The translations under genes were made by a program, and so were the position numbers. The notes under the pieces are model-generated. The model was not told where the DNA came from, ran no database searches, and worked only from the letters and a program-made list of their open reading frames with translations. Shown here in pieces: positions 40,970 to 50,681 of a stretch of 64,000 nt of DNA; positions within the stretch are counted from its first letter, which is position 1; every line of letters begins with the position of its first letter. Source of the DNA: CAYJFG01 sp051881695 (lineage in GTDB: Bacteria; Bacillota; Clostridia; Oscillospirales; Acutalibacteraceae). The DNA is taken from assembly GCA_051881695.1 (NCBI GenBank), contig JBJEQJ010000020.1, forward strand, positions 186,001 through 250,000. The letters are read 5' to 3'.

Positions 40970-41803
40970 GTGAATCAAGGTAAGAAAATTTCTATTATTA
41001 TGGGAATTTACAATTGTTCATCTACTTTGGATGAAGCAATTAAGTCAATTTTAGAACAAACATATACAAACTGGGAGTTTATTATTTGCGATGACGGCTC
41101 CGCAGATGATTCTTACAGCATTGCAGAAAAATATAAGGATTTATATCCGGAGAAATTTGTGTTGCTGAAAAATGACCGTAATATGGGTTTGAATTATACG
41201 CTTAATCACTGTTTAAGCGCAGTGTCAGGCGATTATGTTGCCCGAATGGACGGTGATGACATTTCTTTACCAAGCCGTTTTGAAAAAGAAGCTGAGTTTT
41301 TAAATTGCCATCCGGAATATGCAATTGTCAGTACCCCGATGATTCTATTTGATGAAACGGGAGAATGGGGACAGACATCTGTAATTGAAAAGCCTGAAAT
41401 TGAAGATTTTGTATATCATACCCCGTTTTTTTGCCATGCAGCATGTATGGTCAGACGAGAAGCGTACACGTCTGTTGATGGGTATACGGTTGACCCTAAA
41501 TTGTTAAGATTTGAAGACTGTAATTTGTGGTTTAAAATGTATGGAAAAGGATATAGAGGATATAACCTAAATGAACCGCTATATAAAATGCGTGATGACA
41601 GAGCTGCTTTTTCCAGAAGAAAGTTCTCGGCAAGAATGAGGGGGGTATATGTAAAATACACAGGCTTTAAAATTGTACATATGCCAAAGCGCTACTATTA
41701 TGCACTTATTGTTGAGTTTGTTAAATGTTTAATAATTGGTATATGTCCGCCTAAAGTGTATGGTCTTATGCATAAAAAGAAGCAGGAAAGGAGAACAGAT
41801 TAA
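40970..41803 (+). CDS. Glycosyltransferase family 2
   Basis: A 277-residue GT-A enzyme: ISIIMGIYNCSSTLDEAI, CDDGSADDS, and RMDGDDISLPSRF containing the DxD motif with the LP..R pattern common in capsule transferases. Starts at GTG two bases after the preceding stop; AAAGG lies upstream. Short C-terminal helix that may contact the membrane. Confidence 0.86.
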   Translation: MNQGKKISIIMGIYNCSSTLDEAIKSILEQTYTNWEFIICDDGSADDSYSIAEKYKDLYPEKFVLLKNDRNMGLNYTLNHCLSAVSGDYVARMDGDDISLPSRFEKEAEFLNCHPEYAIVSTPMILFDETGEWGQTSVIEKPEIEDFVYHTPFFCHAACMVRREAYTSVDGYTVDPKLLRFEDCNLWFKMYGKGYRGYNLNEPLYKMRDDRAAFSRRKFSARMRGVYVKYTGFKIVHMPKRYYYALIVEFVKCLIIGICPPKVYGLMHKKKQERRTD

Positions 41804-41805
41804 CA

Positions 41806-42930
41806 GTGATAGTTTACACTTCAATGTTTGTCTATATCTTCTTGATTGGATACATAGGAAAAGCATTTATAAACAGTAAGGGCATTAAGACAAAATACCA
41901 AAACGGTGCCACAATGTTTTTGGCTATACTTGTTCTGGCTATGCCGGTGTTTTTTATTGGTATGAGAACCAATTATGTGGATACAAAAAGTTATATAGAA
42001 GGATTTGAGGCATTAGCGACTGACTGGGGGACTATTGCCGACAGTCTTTCCGACTCTAAAGGTGCAGGCTGGATTATATATGAATGGATAATTAAGTGTT
42101 TTATTACTAAAGATGCAAATGTATTTTTGATGATAACTGCAATTATACAAGCAGGAGCGCTGTTGAAGCTTTACTATAAATATTCAATTGATTATGTATA
42201 CAGTATTTTAATTTTCTTTTTATCGTGCGCTTTTGTAAATATGATGAACGGTATACGTCAGTTTCTTGCAGTTGCGCTTATTCTTTATTTTGTAGATTGG
42301 ATTTTTGAAAAAAAGTATTTAAAATTTATTCTTGTAGTGCTTGTGGCAATATCAATTCATATGTCTGCGATTATTTGGCTGCCGGCAGTTTTTTTGGTGC
42401 AGGGAAAGCCGTGGAACAGAAAAACAGTCTTGTCAAGCATATTAATCCTGTTCGCAATTTTGTTTCTTGATAAATTCACAAATTTATTGGAAGATACGCT
42501 GTCATCTACGGCTTATTCGGGATATACCGCTCAGTTCGCATCGGACGACGGCTCCAACATTATGCATACGCTTATTGCAGCGGTACCGGTTTTAATAGCA
42601 TTTATCGGCAGGCAGGCTATTGCGGACAAAAATGACTGTAAGGCGAACATAATGGTAAATATATCTTTGCTGGGGCTGATGGTTAATTTACTTGCTAATT
42701 TTACAAGCGGTATTTTGATTGGAAGAATGCCGATATATTTTACTTTGTTTAATTATGCATTGCTGCCGTGGCTGTTTGAAAATGTGTTCAGAGCAGAAAG
42801 CAAAAAGCTTATGCGCGTATTTTGTATTATAGGATACGGTGCGTATGCTCTGTATTATATGTTGAACTCATGGGGAAGCTTAGGTATGCCGTATATCAGC
42901 GATATTCTAGGTATAAATACTTGGAAATAA
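41806..42930 (+). CDS. EpsG-family polysaccharide polymerase (Wzy-like)
   Basis: A 374-residue membrane protein with about ten helices. The FFIGMRTNYVDTKSYIEGFE segment is the EpsG-family hallmark (R..YxDT..Y). It would link repeat units on the outer face of the membrane after flipping. GTG start two bases after the preceding gene, with AGGAG about 14 bases upstream. It is the only polymerase candidate in the window. Confidence 0.85.
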   Translation: MIVYTSMFVYIFLIGYIGKAFINSKGIKTKYQNGATMFLAILVLAMPVFFIGMRTNYVDTKSYIEGFEALATDWGTIADSLSDSKGAGWIIYEWIIKCFITKDANVFLMITAIIQAGALLKLYYKYSIDYVYSILIFFLSCAFVNMMNGIRQFLAVALILYFVDWIFEKKYLKFILVVLVAISIHMSAIIWLPAVFLVQGKPWNRKTVLSSILILFAILFLDKFTNLLEDTLSSTAYSGYTAQFASDDGSNIMHTLIAAVPVLIAFIGRQAIADKNDCKANIMVNISLLGLMVNLLANFTSGILIGRMPIYFTLFNYALLPWLFENVFRAESKKLMRVFCIIGYGAYALYYMLNSWGSLGMPYISDILGINTWK

Positions 42931-42945
42931 AATGAGGGGTAAAAA

Positions 42946-43536
42946 ATGGAAAAGAAAAAAGTTGCGATTATTTTGCACGGCTTAGGAGCAAATGGAATAG
43001 ATACATTATTTGCAAACCTTTCTAAGCAATGGGATTACGATAATTTTGAGTTCACTTATTTTCTGGCGGTTGACGAAGATGCAAAACAGTTTTGGGAGCA
43101 AACTGTGAAGGAAAACGGTGTAAGAGTTATCCATTTACATGACCTTGATAAAAAACGAATACTTGGCTGGCCAAAGTCGCTGTTAAATGCGTTGAAAAAA
43201 TATGGACCGTTTGATGCAATTCATGTAAATATGGATATGTTAAATGGGATTAATTTGTTAATAGCGAAGTTTGCAGGGATTAAAACCAGAGTTTGTCATG
43301 CACATGTTTCTTCAAATAAAATTGCCCACGGCAGAATAAAACAAGTAATAAAGAATTTATATTTAGTGATTATGAAGCAAATGATTAGATTATTTGCAAC
43401 GCAAAAGGTTGCCTGTTCAGACTTAGCCGGAAATTATTTTTACGGAGAAAATAACTATACTTTGTTATATAACGGAATCAATTTGGAACAGTATAGGGAC
43501 AAGCAAGTTGCATCTGATATATTGCCTGAGAGATAA
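42946..43536 (+). pseudogene. Glycosyltransferase family 4, N-terminal part of a frameshifted gene
   Basis: 196 codons: an N-terminal GT-B acceptor domain (VAIILHGLGANGIDTLFANL, VCHAHVSSN, LYNGINLEQYR) that ends prematurely at a TAA at 43534-43536. The sequence continues in the +1 frame as the second half of the same enzyme (43508-44053). Removing one C from TTGCCTGAGAG near 43521-43523 restores one frame reading DILLRDNSLLFVTVGR. As it stands the gene probably makes no complete transferase. Confidence 0.75.
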
Positions 43537-44053
43537 TTCATTATTGTTTGTAACGGTAGGGCGAATGAATAAACAAAAAAATCCGTTGTTTATTGTTGAT
43601 CTGATTAAAGAGATATGTGAGAGAAAGCCAAACTCAAAAATGCTTTGGGTCGGCGGTGGCGAATTGGAGAATCAAATAAAAGAAAAGGTTGATAAGTTAG
43701 GTATACAAGATAAAATTTCATTTCTGGGGATAAGAAATGATGTAAGCAGTATTTTGCAAACGTGTGATTATTTTCTGCTTCCGTCTCTTTATGAGGGATT
43801 AAGTCTTGCGCTTGCAGAGGCTCAGGCGGCGGGATTGGATTGTTTTGTTTCCGATACAGTTTCTAGGCTTTCTGACTGCGGTAAATGTAAATTTATTTCT
43901 TTGGATAAAAGTGCGGCAGAGTGGGCAGATGAGATAATTACATATATTAACAGCGGAGAACATATGAAAACCATTGAAGCTCAAATGAATAAATTTGACA
44001 TTAGGTGCATGGCTCGCTCCTTAGAGGATATGTATTCCGGCAAAAATGTATAA
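43508..44053 (+). pseudogene. Glycosyltransferase family 4, C-terminal part of a frameshifted gene
   Basis: The nucleotide-sugar domain of the same GT4: FVTVGRMNKQKNPLF, WVGGGELENQIKE and LLPSLYEGLSLALAEAQAAG (ExxxxxxxE). The frame overlaps the N-terminal half by 29 bases. The only possible start (TTG at 43508) lies inside the coding part and has no good ribosome-binding site, so separate translation is unlikely. Confidence 0.75.
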
Positions 44054-44144
44054 ATAAGTATTAATCGTAATGGCTGTATCATTAAACAGATTGTTTCCCA
44101 TTACAACTAAAAAGATAAATTATTAGTTAAAAGTGAGTGGCTAT

Positions 44145-44792
44145 ATGAGATTAGGTAAAATTTGGCTAAAGATTAATTTATTTAATAAATTAAGAATAAA
44201 GAAGAATAGAAAAAACCTTAAAAACAAGGATTTAACAATCATTACGTCAAATTGTATAGGTGGACTAATTTACAACAGTTTAGGGTTGAGGTTTAATTCC
44301 CCAACAATTAATACAAGCATTTCATCAAAAGCTTTTGTTAAATTTATTTTGGATATTGATAATTATCTGAATTTAGATCTTACTTTCATTGATACAGATA
44401 AGAATTTCCCTGTGGGAATGCTTGGAGATATAAAAATTAATTTTGTGCATTATAAAACTGAAAAAGAATGTGCAGAAAAGTGGGAAACCAGAAAAAAACG
44501 CATGGATTTTTCAAATGCATATTACTTCCTTAATGACCGAGATGGTATTAACGAGGATGATTTAAAAAAGCTTGATGACTGCGGAAAGAAAAATATAGTA
44601 GTGTTTACCTCAAAACCATATCCTTATAAATGCGCTTTTTATTTGCCAAGTTTTAAGAATCAACCGTGCGTCGGTAATGTGTTGAAAAAATGGTGGTTTG
44701 ACGGAAGAATGGAATTTGAAAAATACTTAGATATTGTAAGTTTATTTAACGCAAGTGAGTATTCAAGTTTAGAGGAGTTTAGGATAAGATAG
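44145..44792 (+). CDS. DUF1919 family protein
   Basis: About 215 residues; TIITSNCIGGLIYNSLGLRFNSPTIN is the DUF1919 signature, a family seen in exopolysaccharide and capsule clusters and thought to modify the polymer. No signal peptide. ATG at 44145 is preferred over GTG at 44133 because a GAGTGG precedes it. Low GC relative to region 1, like the rest of the locus. Confidence 0.8.
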   Translation: MRLGKIWLKINLFNKLRIKKNRKNLKNKDLTIITSNCIGGLIYNSLGLRFNSPTINTSISSKAFVKFILDIDNYLNLDLTFIDTDKNFPVGMLGDIKINFVHYKTEKECAEKWETRKKRMDFSNAYYFLNDRDGINEDDLKKLDDCGKKNIVVFTSKPYPYKCAFYLPSFKNQPCVGNVLKKWWFDGRMEFEKYLDIVSLFNASEYSSLEEFRIR

Positions 44793-44847
44793 TATAGTAT
44801 TATTAGTAAAATTGTTTAAACAAAGAATTATTGTTGGGAGCAATAAA

Positions 44848-45972
44848 ATGATGAAAAAAATTCTCTTTTTTATTCCTACTCTTGGACAAGGCGGCGCTGA
44901 AAAGGTGCTTGTAAATCTTGTGAATAATTTGGATAAAAATAAATATGATGTAACTGTTCAGGTCTTGTTCGACGGAGGAGTTAACAGGCAATTTTTACAT
45001 CCCTACGTAAAATACAAGGCGGTTTTTAAAAGGCCTTTTAAGGCTAACTGTAAAATATTGTCATTGTTTTCACCGCAATACTTACATAAAAAATTCATAC
45101 GGGAAAAATATGACATTGAGGTTGCATATCTTGAGGGTATTGCTGCCAGAATTATAAGCGGATGCCCGAATGCAGATACAAAATTGATTTCATGGATTCA
45201 TGTTGAGCAGCATACGAAGGAATGTGCGTCATATGCATTTAAATCCTACGAGGAAGCACAAAAATGTTATGACAGATATGACAGAACAATTTGTGTTTCC
45301 AATTACGTATTGAATGATTTTTCAAACATATTTCAAACTAAAAACCTGCAGGTGCTTTATAATACGGTTGATACGGATGAAATACTTAAAAAGTCAAGAG
45401 AACCTGCCGATAAAATTATGAAGCAGGACGGATGGACAAATATTATTGCTGTTGGCTCTCTTAAGAAAAGCAAAGGATTTGATAAGCTCATTAGGATACA
45501 TAAAAAATTGCTTGAGCAAGGGATAAAACAGAGAGTTTATATACTTGGAAGAGGTCCGGAAAAAGAAAGACTGGAAAAAGACATAAAGGATAATAAGCTT
45601 GAGGATACATTTATGCTTCTCGGATATGATACAAATCCGTATAAATATGTGTCTGACTGTGATTTGTTTGTATGCTCTTCTGAGGCTGAGGGTTTTAGTA
45701 CTGCTGTTACAGAGAGTTTGGTTGTGGGAACTCCGGTGGTAACAACCCTTTGTTCCGGAATGGAGGAGCTTCTTGGGGAAAATAACGAATACGGTATTAT
45801 TACAGAGAATAACGAGGCTGCACTTTATGAGGGCATTAAAAGAATTTTAACGGATAGTAATCTTTTAAATATGTATGCTCAAAGGGCAAAGGAACGAGGA
45901 AATGTTTTCAGTAAAGAGAAAACGGTTAAAGCTGTTGAGGAAATGTTTGATAGTATATTAGAAGAGGAGTAA
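44848..45972 (+). CDS. Glycosyltransferase family 4
   Basis: About 374 residues, GT-B: IPTLGQGGAEKVLVNLVNNL at the N-terminus, ISWIHVEQHTKE, and SSEAEGFSTAVTESLVVGTP with the GT4 acidic pair. The start follows GGGAG; the frame extends 12 codons further upstream without a signal. Related to the GT4 at 61609, which shares the AWVHVD-type block. Confidence 0.87.
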   Translation: MMKKILFFIPTLGQGGAEKVLVNLVNNLDKNKYDVTVQVLFDGGVNRQFLHPYVKYKAVFKRPFKANCKILSLFSPQYLHKKFIREKYDIEVAYLEGIAARIISGCPNADTKLISWIHVEQHTKECASYAFKSYEEAQKCYDRYDRTICVSNYVLNDFSNIFQTKNLQVLYNTVDTDEILKKSREPADKIMKQDGWTNIIAVGSLKKSKGFDKLIRIHKKLLEQGIKQRVYILGRGPEKERLEKDIKDNKLEDTFMLLGYDTNPYKYVSDCDLFVCSSEAEGFSTAVTESLVVGTPVVTTLCSGMEELLGENNEYGIITENNEAALYEGIKRILTDSNLLNMYAQRAKERGNVFSKEKTVKAVEEMFDSILEEE

Positions 45973-45977
45973 AACGT

Positions 45978-46754
45978 ATGAAGGTAGTAATTCTGGCCGG
46001 AGGTTTTGGAACCAGAATATCGGAAGAGTCGGCGTTTAAACCAAAACCGATGATAGAAATCGGCGGTATGCCTATATTGTGGCATATAATGAAGACTTAC
46101 TCTTACTATGGGTTTAATGAGTTTATTATTTGTGCCGGTTATAAGCAGCATGTTATCAAAGAGTGGTGTGCAGATTATTTTTTGCATACATCCGACGTTA
46201 CCTTTGACTTTACAAACGGAAACAAAATGATTGTGCATAATAAACATGCCGAGCCATGGAAAGTTACAGTTGTAGATACCGGCTTAAATACTCAGACCGG
46301 CGGTCGTGTAAAGCGTGTTAAAGACTATGTAGGTGATGAAACCTTTATGCTTACATACGGTGACGCGGTTGGAGATGTAAATATACCGGAGTTGCTGGAG
46401 TACCACAAAGCTCATGGTAAAATAGGAACCATATCTATGTATAATTTCGGACAGAACAAGGGTGTTGTTGAAGTAGGCAAGGATGGAACAATTGCGGCAT
46501 TCCGGGAAAAATCTGATTTGGATGGAGATCTGATTAACATAGGTTTTATGGTGTTTGAGCCTGATTTGTTTGACTATATTGAAGGGGATAACACTATATT
46601 TGAAAAAGGTCCTCTGACAGATTTGGTTAAAGAACAACAGTTAGCAGGCTATGTTCATAAGGGCTATTGGCAGTGTATGGATACATTAAGAGAAAAGCAG
46701 CAGCTGGAAAAGCTTTGGGAAACAAACAAGGCGCCTTGGAAGCTTTGGAAATAA
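45978..46754 (+). CDS. rfbF: Glucose-1-phosphate cytidylyltransferase
   Basis: Makes CDP-glucose. The 258-residue nucleotidyltransferase has LAGGFGTRISEESAFKPKPM (signature with catalytic Arg/Lys) and LTYGDAVGDVNI (metal Asp). Length and sequence match RfbF/DdhA. First of a four-gene cassette for a CDP-6-deoxyhexose (rfbF, rfbG, reductase, epimerase), spaced 5-16 bases. Confidence 0.93.
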   Translation: MKVVILAGGFGTRISEESAFKPKPMIEIGGMPILWHIMKTYSYYGFNEFIICAGYKQHVIKEWCADYFLHTSDVTFDFTNGNKMIVHNKHAEPWKVTVVDTGLNTQTGGRVKRVKDYVGDETFMLTYGDAVGDVNIPELLEYHKAHGKIGTISMYNFGQNKGVVEVGKDGTIAAFREKSDLDGDLINIGFMVFEPDLFDYIEGDNTIFEKGPLTDLVKEQQLAGYVHKGYWQCMDTLREKQQLEKLWETNKAPWKLWK

Positions 46755-46769
46755 ATTGGAGGAGCTCAG

Positions 46770-47825
46770 ATGGAATTTGATTTAAGTTTTTATAAAGGGA
46801 AAAGAGTGTTTTTAACAGGCCATACCGGATTTAAGGGCTCATGGATGTGCAAAATGCTTACTGATTCCGGTGCAATTGTAACAGGTTATTCTTTGAATCC
46901 TCCTACTGTTCCGTCTTTGTTTGAAATTGCAGACATACAAAGTGATGTAACTTCTGTAATTGGAGATATCAGAGATTATGCTTCGTTAAAATCTGCATTT
47001 GATATGGCGCAGCCTGAAATTGTATTCCATTTAGCAGCACAGCCTATCGTGCGCGACAGCTACAAAGACCCTGCATACACTTATGAAACAAATGTAATGG
47101 GTACTGTAAACATTCTTGAATGTGTCAGAAACAGCGACTGTGTAAAGTCTTTTCTTAATGTTACAACCGATAAAGTGTATTTGAATAAAGAGTGGGAATG
47201 GGGCTATCGTGAAAATGAAGAATTGGACGGCTATGACCCATATTCAAATTCAAAATCCTGTTCCGAGCTTGTTACACACAGCTATAAAAACAGTTTTTTC
47301 TCAGACGGTAGAGTAGCAATTTCCACAGCCAGAGCGGGAAATGTTATTGGTGGCGGCGATTTTGCTAATGACAGAATCATACCCGATTGTGTCCGTGCGG
47401 CAATGAAGAGCGAAAATATTGTTGTACGAAATCCGTTTTCAACAAGACCGTATCAGCATGTATTAGAACCCTTGTATGCTTACTTAATGATTGCAGCAAT
47501 GCAGTATCAAGATGAAAAATACTCCGGATATTATAATGTTGGTCCCGATGACTATGACTGCTTTCAAACAGGTGCGCTTGTTGATTTGTTTGTAAAACAC
47601 TGGGGCGAAGATTTGAAATGGATAAACAAATACGATGGGGGACCACATGAAGCAAATTTCCTTAAATTGGATTGCTCAAAATTAAAAGCTAAATTTGGAT
47701 GGAAGCCGCATTGGAATTTGGACAAGGCGATTGAGAAGGTTGTTGAATGGAGTAAGTGCTGGATTGGCGGCGGAGATGTCAGAGATTGTATGGATAAACA
47801 GATAAAGGAGTTTTTAGAAATATAA
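46770..47825 (+). CDS. rfbG: CDP-glucose 4,6-dehydratase
   Basis: Converts CDP-glucose to CDP-4-keto-6-deoxyglucose. The 351-residue extended SDR has TGHTGFKGSWM (NAD loop), VTTDKVY and YDPYSNSKSCSE (YxxxK). Starts with GGAGG upstream. It is directly behind rfbF, the standard order. Confidence 0.94.
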   Translation: MEFDLSFYKGKRVFLTGHTGFKGSWMCKMLTDSGAIVTGYSLNPPTVPSLFEIADIQSDVTSVIGDIRDYASLKSAFDMAQPEIVFHLAAQPIVRDSYKDPAYTYETNVMGTVNILECVRNSDCVKSFLNVTTDKVYLNKEWEWGYRENEELDGYDPYSNSKSCSELVTHSYKNSFFSDGRVAISTARAGNVIGGGDFANDRIIPDCVRAAMKSENIVVRNPFSTRPYQHVLEPLYAYLMIAAMQYQDEKYSGYYNVGPDDYDCFQTGALVDLFVKHWGEDLKWINKYDGGPHEANFLKLDCSKLKAKFGWKPHWNLDKAIEKVVEWSKCWIGGGDVRDCMDKQIKEFLEI

Positions 47826-47836
47826 AGGAGAACAAA

Positions 47837-48781
47837 ATGAAAAATGTAATTATTACAGGCGCCGATGGGTTTGTCGGAAGCTATACGGTTAATTATTTTT
47901 TGGAACAGGGAATGACTGTTCTTGCACTTGATATAAGTGAAAAACCGAATCGATTGGTTACACACGCTAATTTAACATATATGCAGTGCGATATTTCAAA
48001 TACAAAAGCAATGTCAGAAAAAATACCAAACGGAGTTTACGATACTTTTATTCACTTTGCTTGGGCAGGATCCGCAGGACAGGCTCGTGTTGACTATAAG
48101 CTTCAGATGAAAAATGCATTGGATACAGTTGAATGTATGAAAACAGCTAAAGAACTTGGGTGCTCCCGATTTGTTTGTGCAGGAAGCATTATGGAGTATG
48201 AGGTTGAAGCGGCAATCCATGCGCAGGGAAGTCAACCGGGAATGGGCTATATATACGGAATGGGAAAGCATATTGCACATTGTATGTGTAAATCGGTTGC
48301 GGCAAATATTGGCATTGAATTGGTTTGGCCGATGATTACTAATGCTTACGGAGCAGGAGAGCTTTCTCCGCGTTTTGTTAATACTACTTTGCGTAAAATT
48401 ATTAACGGAGAACCCTTACAGTTTACGGCTGCAACTCAGAATTATGATTTTGTTTATGTTACAGACGTTGCAAAAGCCTTCTATTTAATTGCAAAAAACG
48501 GTAAGCCTTTCTGTGAATATATGATTGGCAGCTCAAATGCGCGCCCTCTTAAAGAGTTTATTCTGGAGATGCAGCAGGCACTTGCACCTGAGGTTATACC
48601 ATTGTTTGGTGATGTACCCTTCACAGGAACTAATATGCCGCTAAGCACGTTTGATACCGGTGCTACCGAGCAGGATTGTGGATTTAAAGCAGAGGTTAGT
48701 TTTGCTGAGGGAACAGGGATGACGATGGATTGGTTGAAAGCTTTGCAAGAAGGGGAAAACAGAGATGATACAAAAATTTGA
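47837..48781 (+). CDS. NAD-dependent epimerase/dehydratase (probable CDP-4-keto-6-deoxyhexose reductase)
   Basis: A 314-residue extended SDR: ITGADGFVGSYTV at the N-terminus and YIYGMGK as YxxxK. In this position after rfbG it should reduce the 4-keto group of a CDP-6-deoxyhexulose. No rfbH/DdhC-type 3-dehydrase is present, so a plain 6-deoxyhexose (for example 6-deoxy-gulose- or altrose-like) is more likely than a 3,6-dideoxyhexose; this is inference. Its 3' end overlaps the next gene by 17 bases. Confidence 0.82.
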   Translation: MKNVIITGADGFVGSYTVNYFLEQGMTVLALDISEKPNRLVTHANLTYMQCDISNTKAMSEKIPNGVYDTFIHFAWAGSAGQARVDYKLQMKNALDTVECMKTAKELGCSRFVCAGSIMEYEVEAAIHAQGSQPGMGYIYGMGKHIAHCMCKSVAANIGIELVWPMITNAYGAGELSPRFVNTTLRKIINGEPLQFTAATQNYDFVYVTDVAKAFYLIAKNGKPFCEYMIGSSNARPLKEFILEMQQALAPEVIPLFGDVPFTGTNMPLSTFDTGATEQDCGFKAEVSFAEGTGMTMDWLKALQEGENRDDTKI

Positions 48782-49337
48782 CTTTCAGGAGCTTGATTTA
48801 AAGGACGCATACCTTATTAAGCCTTTTTATGCAACAGATGAACGCGGAGGTCTTATTAAGGACTATAATGCAGATACTTTCAGGAGCAATGGGATAAAAC
48901 ACGATTTGAAAGAGGTTTTCTATACTATATCCAAGAAAGGCGTTATTCGTGCCACTCACTTTCAGCTTGAAAAACAACAGGCAAAGCTGGTCAGATGCAT
49001 AAGCGGTCATGTATATGATGTTATTGTCGATTTGCGTCCGGATTCGCAAACCTACGGTCAGTGGAGAGGCTTTCACCTGACAGGGGAAAATACCAGATGT
49101 TTGTTGGTGCCTCCTTTTTTCGGCCATGGGTATTTGGTTATTGAAGATTCTGTAGTCAGCTACAAATGCGCTGAAGTTTTCTACGGTGAAGGTGATTCCG
49201 GCATAATGTATAATGATCCGGATATTGATATTAAGTGGCCTTTTGATGAAATCGGCGGTATCCAAAATCTTATTATCAGCGAGAAAGATCTCAATTTGAT
49301 GAGCTTTAAGGATTATACAAAACTATTTGAAAAATAA
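48765..49337 (+). CDS. dTDP-4-dehydrorhamnose 3,5-epimerase-like cupin
   Basis: A 190-residue RmlC-type cupin: GVIRATHFQLEKQQAKLV carries the catalytic His (RxxHxQ), and VYDVIVDLRPDSQTYGQW the Asp. In a CDP-sugar cassette it probably epimerises C3 and/or C5 of the CDP-4-keto-6-deoxyglucose intermediate. It starts inside the preceding gene with AAGGGG upstream. The MITE-like copy B begins 7 bases after its stop. Confidence 0.85.
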   Translation: MIQKFDFQELDLKDAYLIKPFYATDERGGLIKDYNADTFRSNGIKHDLKEVFYTISKKGVIRATHFQLEKQQAKLVRCISGHVYDVIVDLRPDSQTYGQWRGFHLTGENTRCLLVPPFFGHGYLVIEDSVVSYKCAEVFYGEGDSGIMYNDPDIDIKWPFDEIGGIQNLIISEKDLNLMSFKDYTKLFEK

Positions 49338-49343
49338 GAATTA

Positions 49344-49523
49344 TTAAGGAACCACTGAATAAATTATGCCAAAAAGCTGTTTGCACATCTTGCTTGCATA
49401 TTTTCCGCCGGTTTGCCCAAAAAATCCTCGTAATGCGTCAGCATTACTGCGGTTTGTTTGTACAATCTAACGAAAAATCTGACGGCGCAATATGCACAAA
49501 CGATTTAATCAGTGTTTCCTTAA
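49344..49523. mobile_element. MITE-like element, copy B
   Basis: A 180-base element with the same termini and body as copy A; differences are a few substitutions and a 4-base length change near TTGTACAATCTAACG. It sits between the epimerase stop and the ribosome-binding site of the next glycosyltransferase, and its right end supplies an in-frame extension (from 49492) that should not be taken as coding. Copies A and B are in direct orientation and bound a 14.5-kb block containing most of the first half of the locus. Confidence 0.78.
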
Positions 49524-49542
49524 GCTTGGGGAGATAAATGTA

Positions 49543-50571
49543 ATGAAAATCAGTATTATCACAACAATATATAAAGCTGAGAAGGATTTGCCCCGCTTAT
49601 TGGAATCTATGATGGCGCAGAAAAGTCCGGAATTAGAATTTTTTTTAATTGACAATGGTTCGCCGGACAATTGCGGTGAAGTTTGCAATGAATATGCGAA
49701 GAAGGATAGCCGTTTTACAGTATATACATTAAAAGATAATATCGGATATATTCGGGCAAGAAATCTTGGAATACAAAAATGCTCCGGTGATTATGTCGGT
49801 TTTTGTGATTCGGATGATTATTTGGAGAACGGCGGATATGATAGAGCAATCGAAAAAATATATGAAACTCAGTGTGATTTGTATTTAACTTCATATCGGA
49901 CAATATTTACAAAACGTGAAGAGATAAATTTGCTTCCGTATGAATGTGGATTGTATAAAAACCAACAGGTACAGACGGTTATTCGTCCGCAGGCGTTTGG
50001 CAGGCTTCCCGGAAAAGGAGTTTTACATGGATTTGCTTGGAAGCAAATATTTAGAAAAAGTATTATTCTTGATAATAGATTTGAATTTATGCCTGAGCTG
50101 CAGCCGTATGAGGATCAGCTGTTTAACACAGATATCATAGGAAAATGTAACAGTGTTTATGTGGATGACAATGTTATCTATAATTATATTGTTAATGAGC
50201 AGTCCATTACTGCAAAGCTGCTTGCTGATTTTGATTCATCTGCCGAATGGGGCAGGATAGCTCTTTTATATAAAGAGAAATTAAAAAGAGCAAAGAATCA
50301 GGCTGAAATTGAAGCTAATTGCAATGAATCATTAGAAAAGATTTATGAATATTTACTTAATTTAGCTAAGCAAAACAAAACTGTACGGCAGATTAAATCA
50401 ACAGTCTGCAGTGATTTAGATAAAACAATAGTAAGTGAAGTATTAAAAGATTCTTCAAAAAAGCTGTCCGGAAATTGTACTTTTGTCAGGTCTTGTCTTA
50501 GACTTAAGCTTTATTCTATAATGATAGCTTGTTTAAAAAGTGCTTTATATTTACGGAAGAAAATCAGATAA
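49543..50571 (+). CDS. Glycosyltransferase family 2
   Basis: About 342 residues, GT-A: ISIITTIYKAEKDLPRLLES, NGSPDNCG and GFCDSDDYL (DxD). ATG at 49543 follows TTGGGGAG; the upstream extension lies in the MITE. C-terminal half helical. First gene after the element, so it may depend on read-through or on a promoter brought by it. Confidence 0.87.
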   Translation: MKISIITTIYKAEKDLPRLLESMMAQKSPELEFFLIDNGSPDNCGEVCNEYAKKDSRFTVYTLKDNIGYIRARNLGIQKCSGDYVGFCDSDDYLENGGYDRAIEKIYETQCDLYLTSYRTIFTKREEINLLPYECGLYKNQQVQTVIRPQAFGRLPGKGVLHGFAWKQIFRKSIILDNRFEFMPELQPYEDQLFNTDIIGKCNSVYVDDNVIYNYIVNEQSITAKLLADFDSSAEWGRIALLYKEKLKRAKNQAEIEANCNESLEKIYEYLLNLAKQNKTVRQIKSTVCSDLDKTIVSEVLKDSSKKLSGNCTFVRSCLRLKLYSIMIACLKSALYLRKKIR

Positions 50572-50681
50572 AATTAATTGCAGCGTGAGAAGATTAAGCT
50601 TTCAGTAATGCTGTATTGTAAAAAAGAGACAAAGAGGGCAAAATTTCAAAGTGACTTTTTCTATTGTCGGAGGTAAAATGA

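Noticed and set aside
49492..49542. In-frame 17-codon N-terminal extension of the glycosyltransferase at 49543
   Set aside because: It lies in the right end of MITE copy B. A good ribosome-binding site supports the ATG at 49543.
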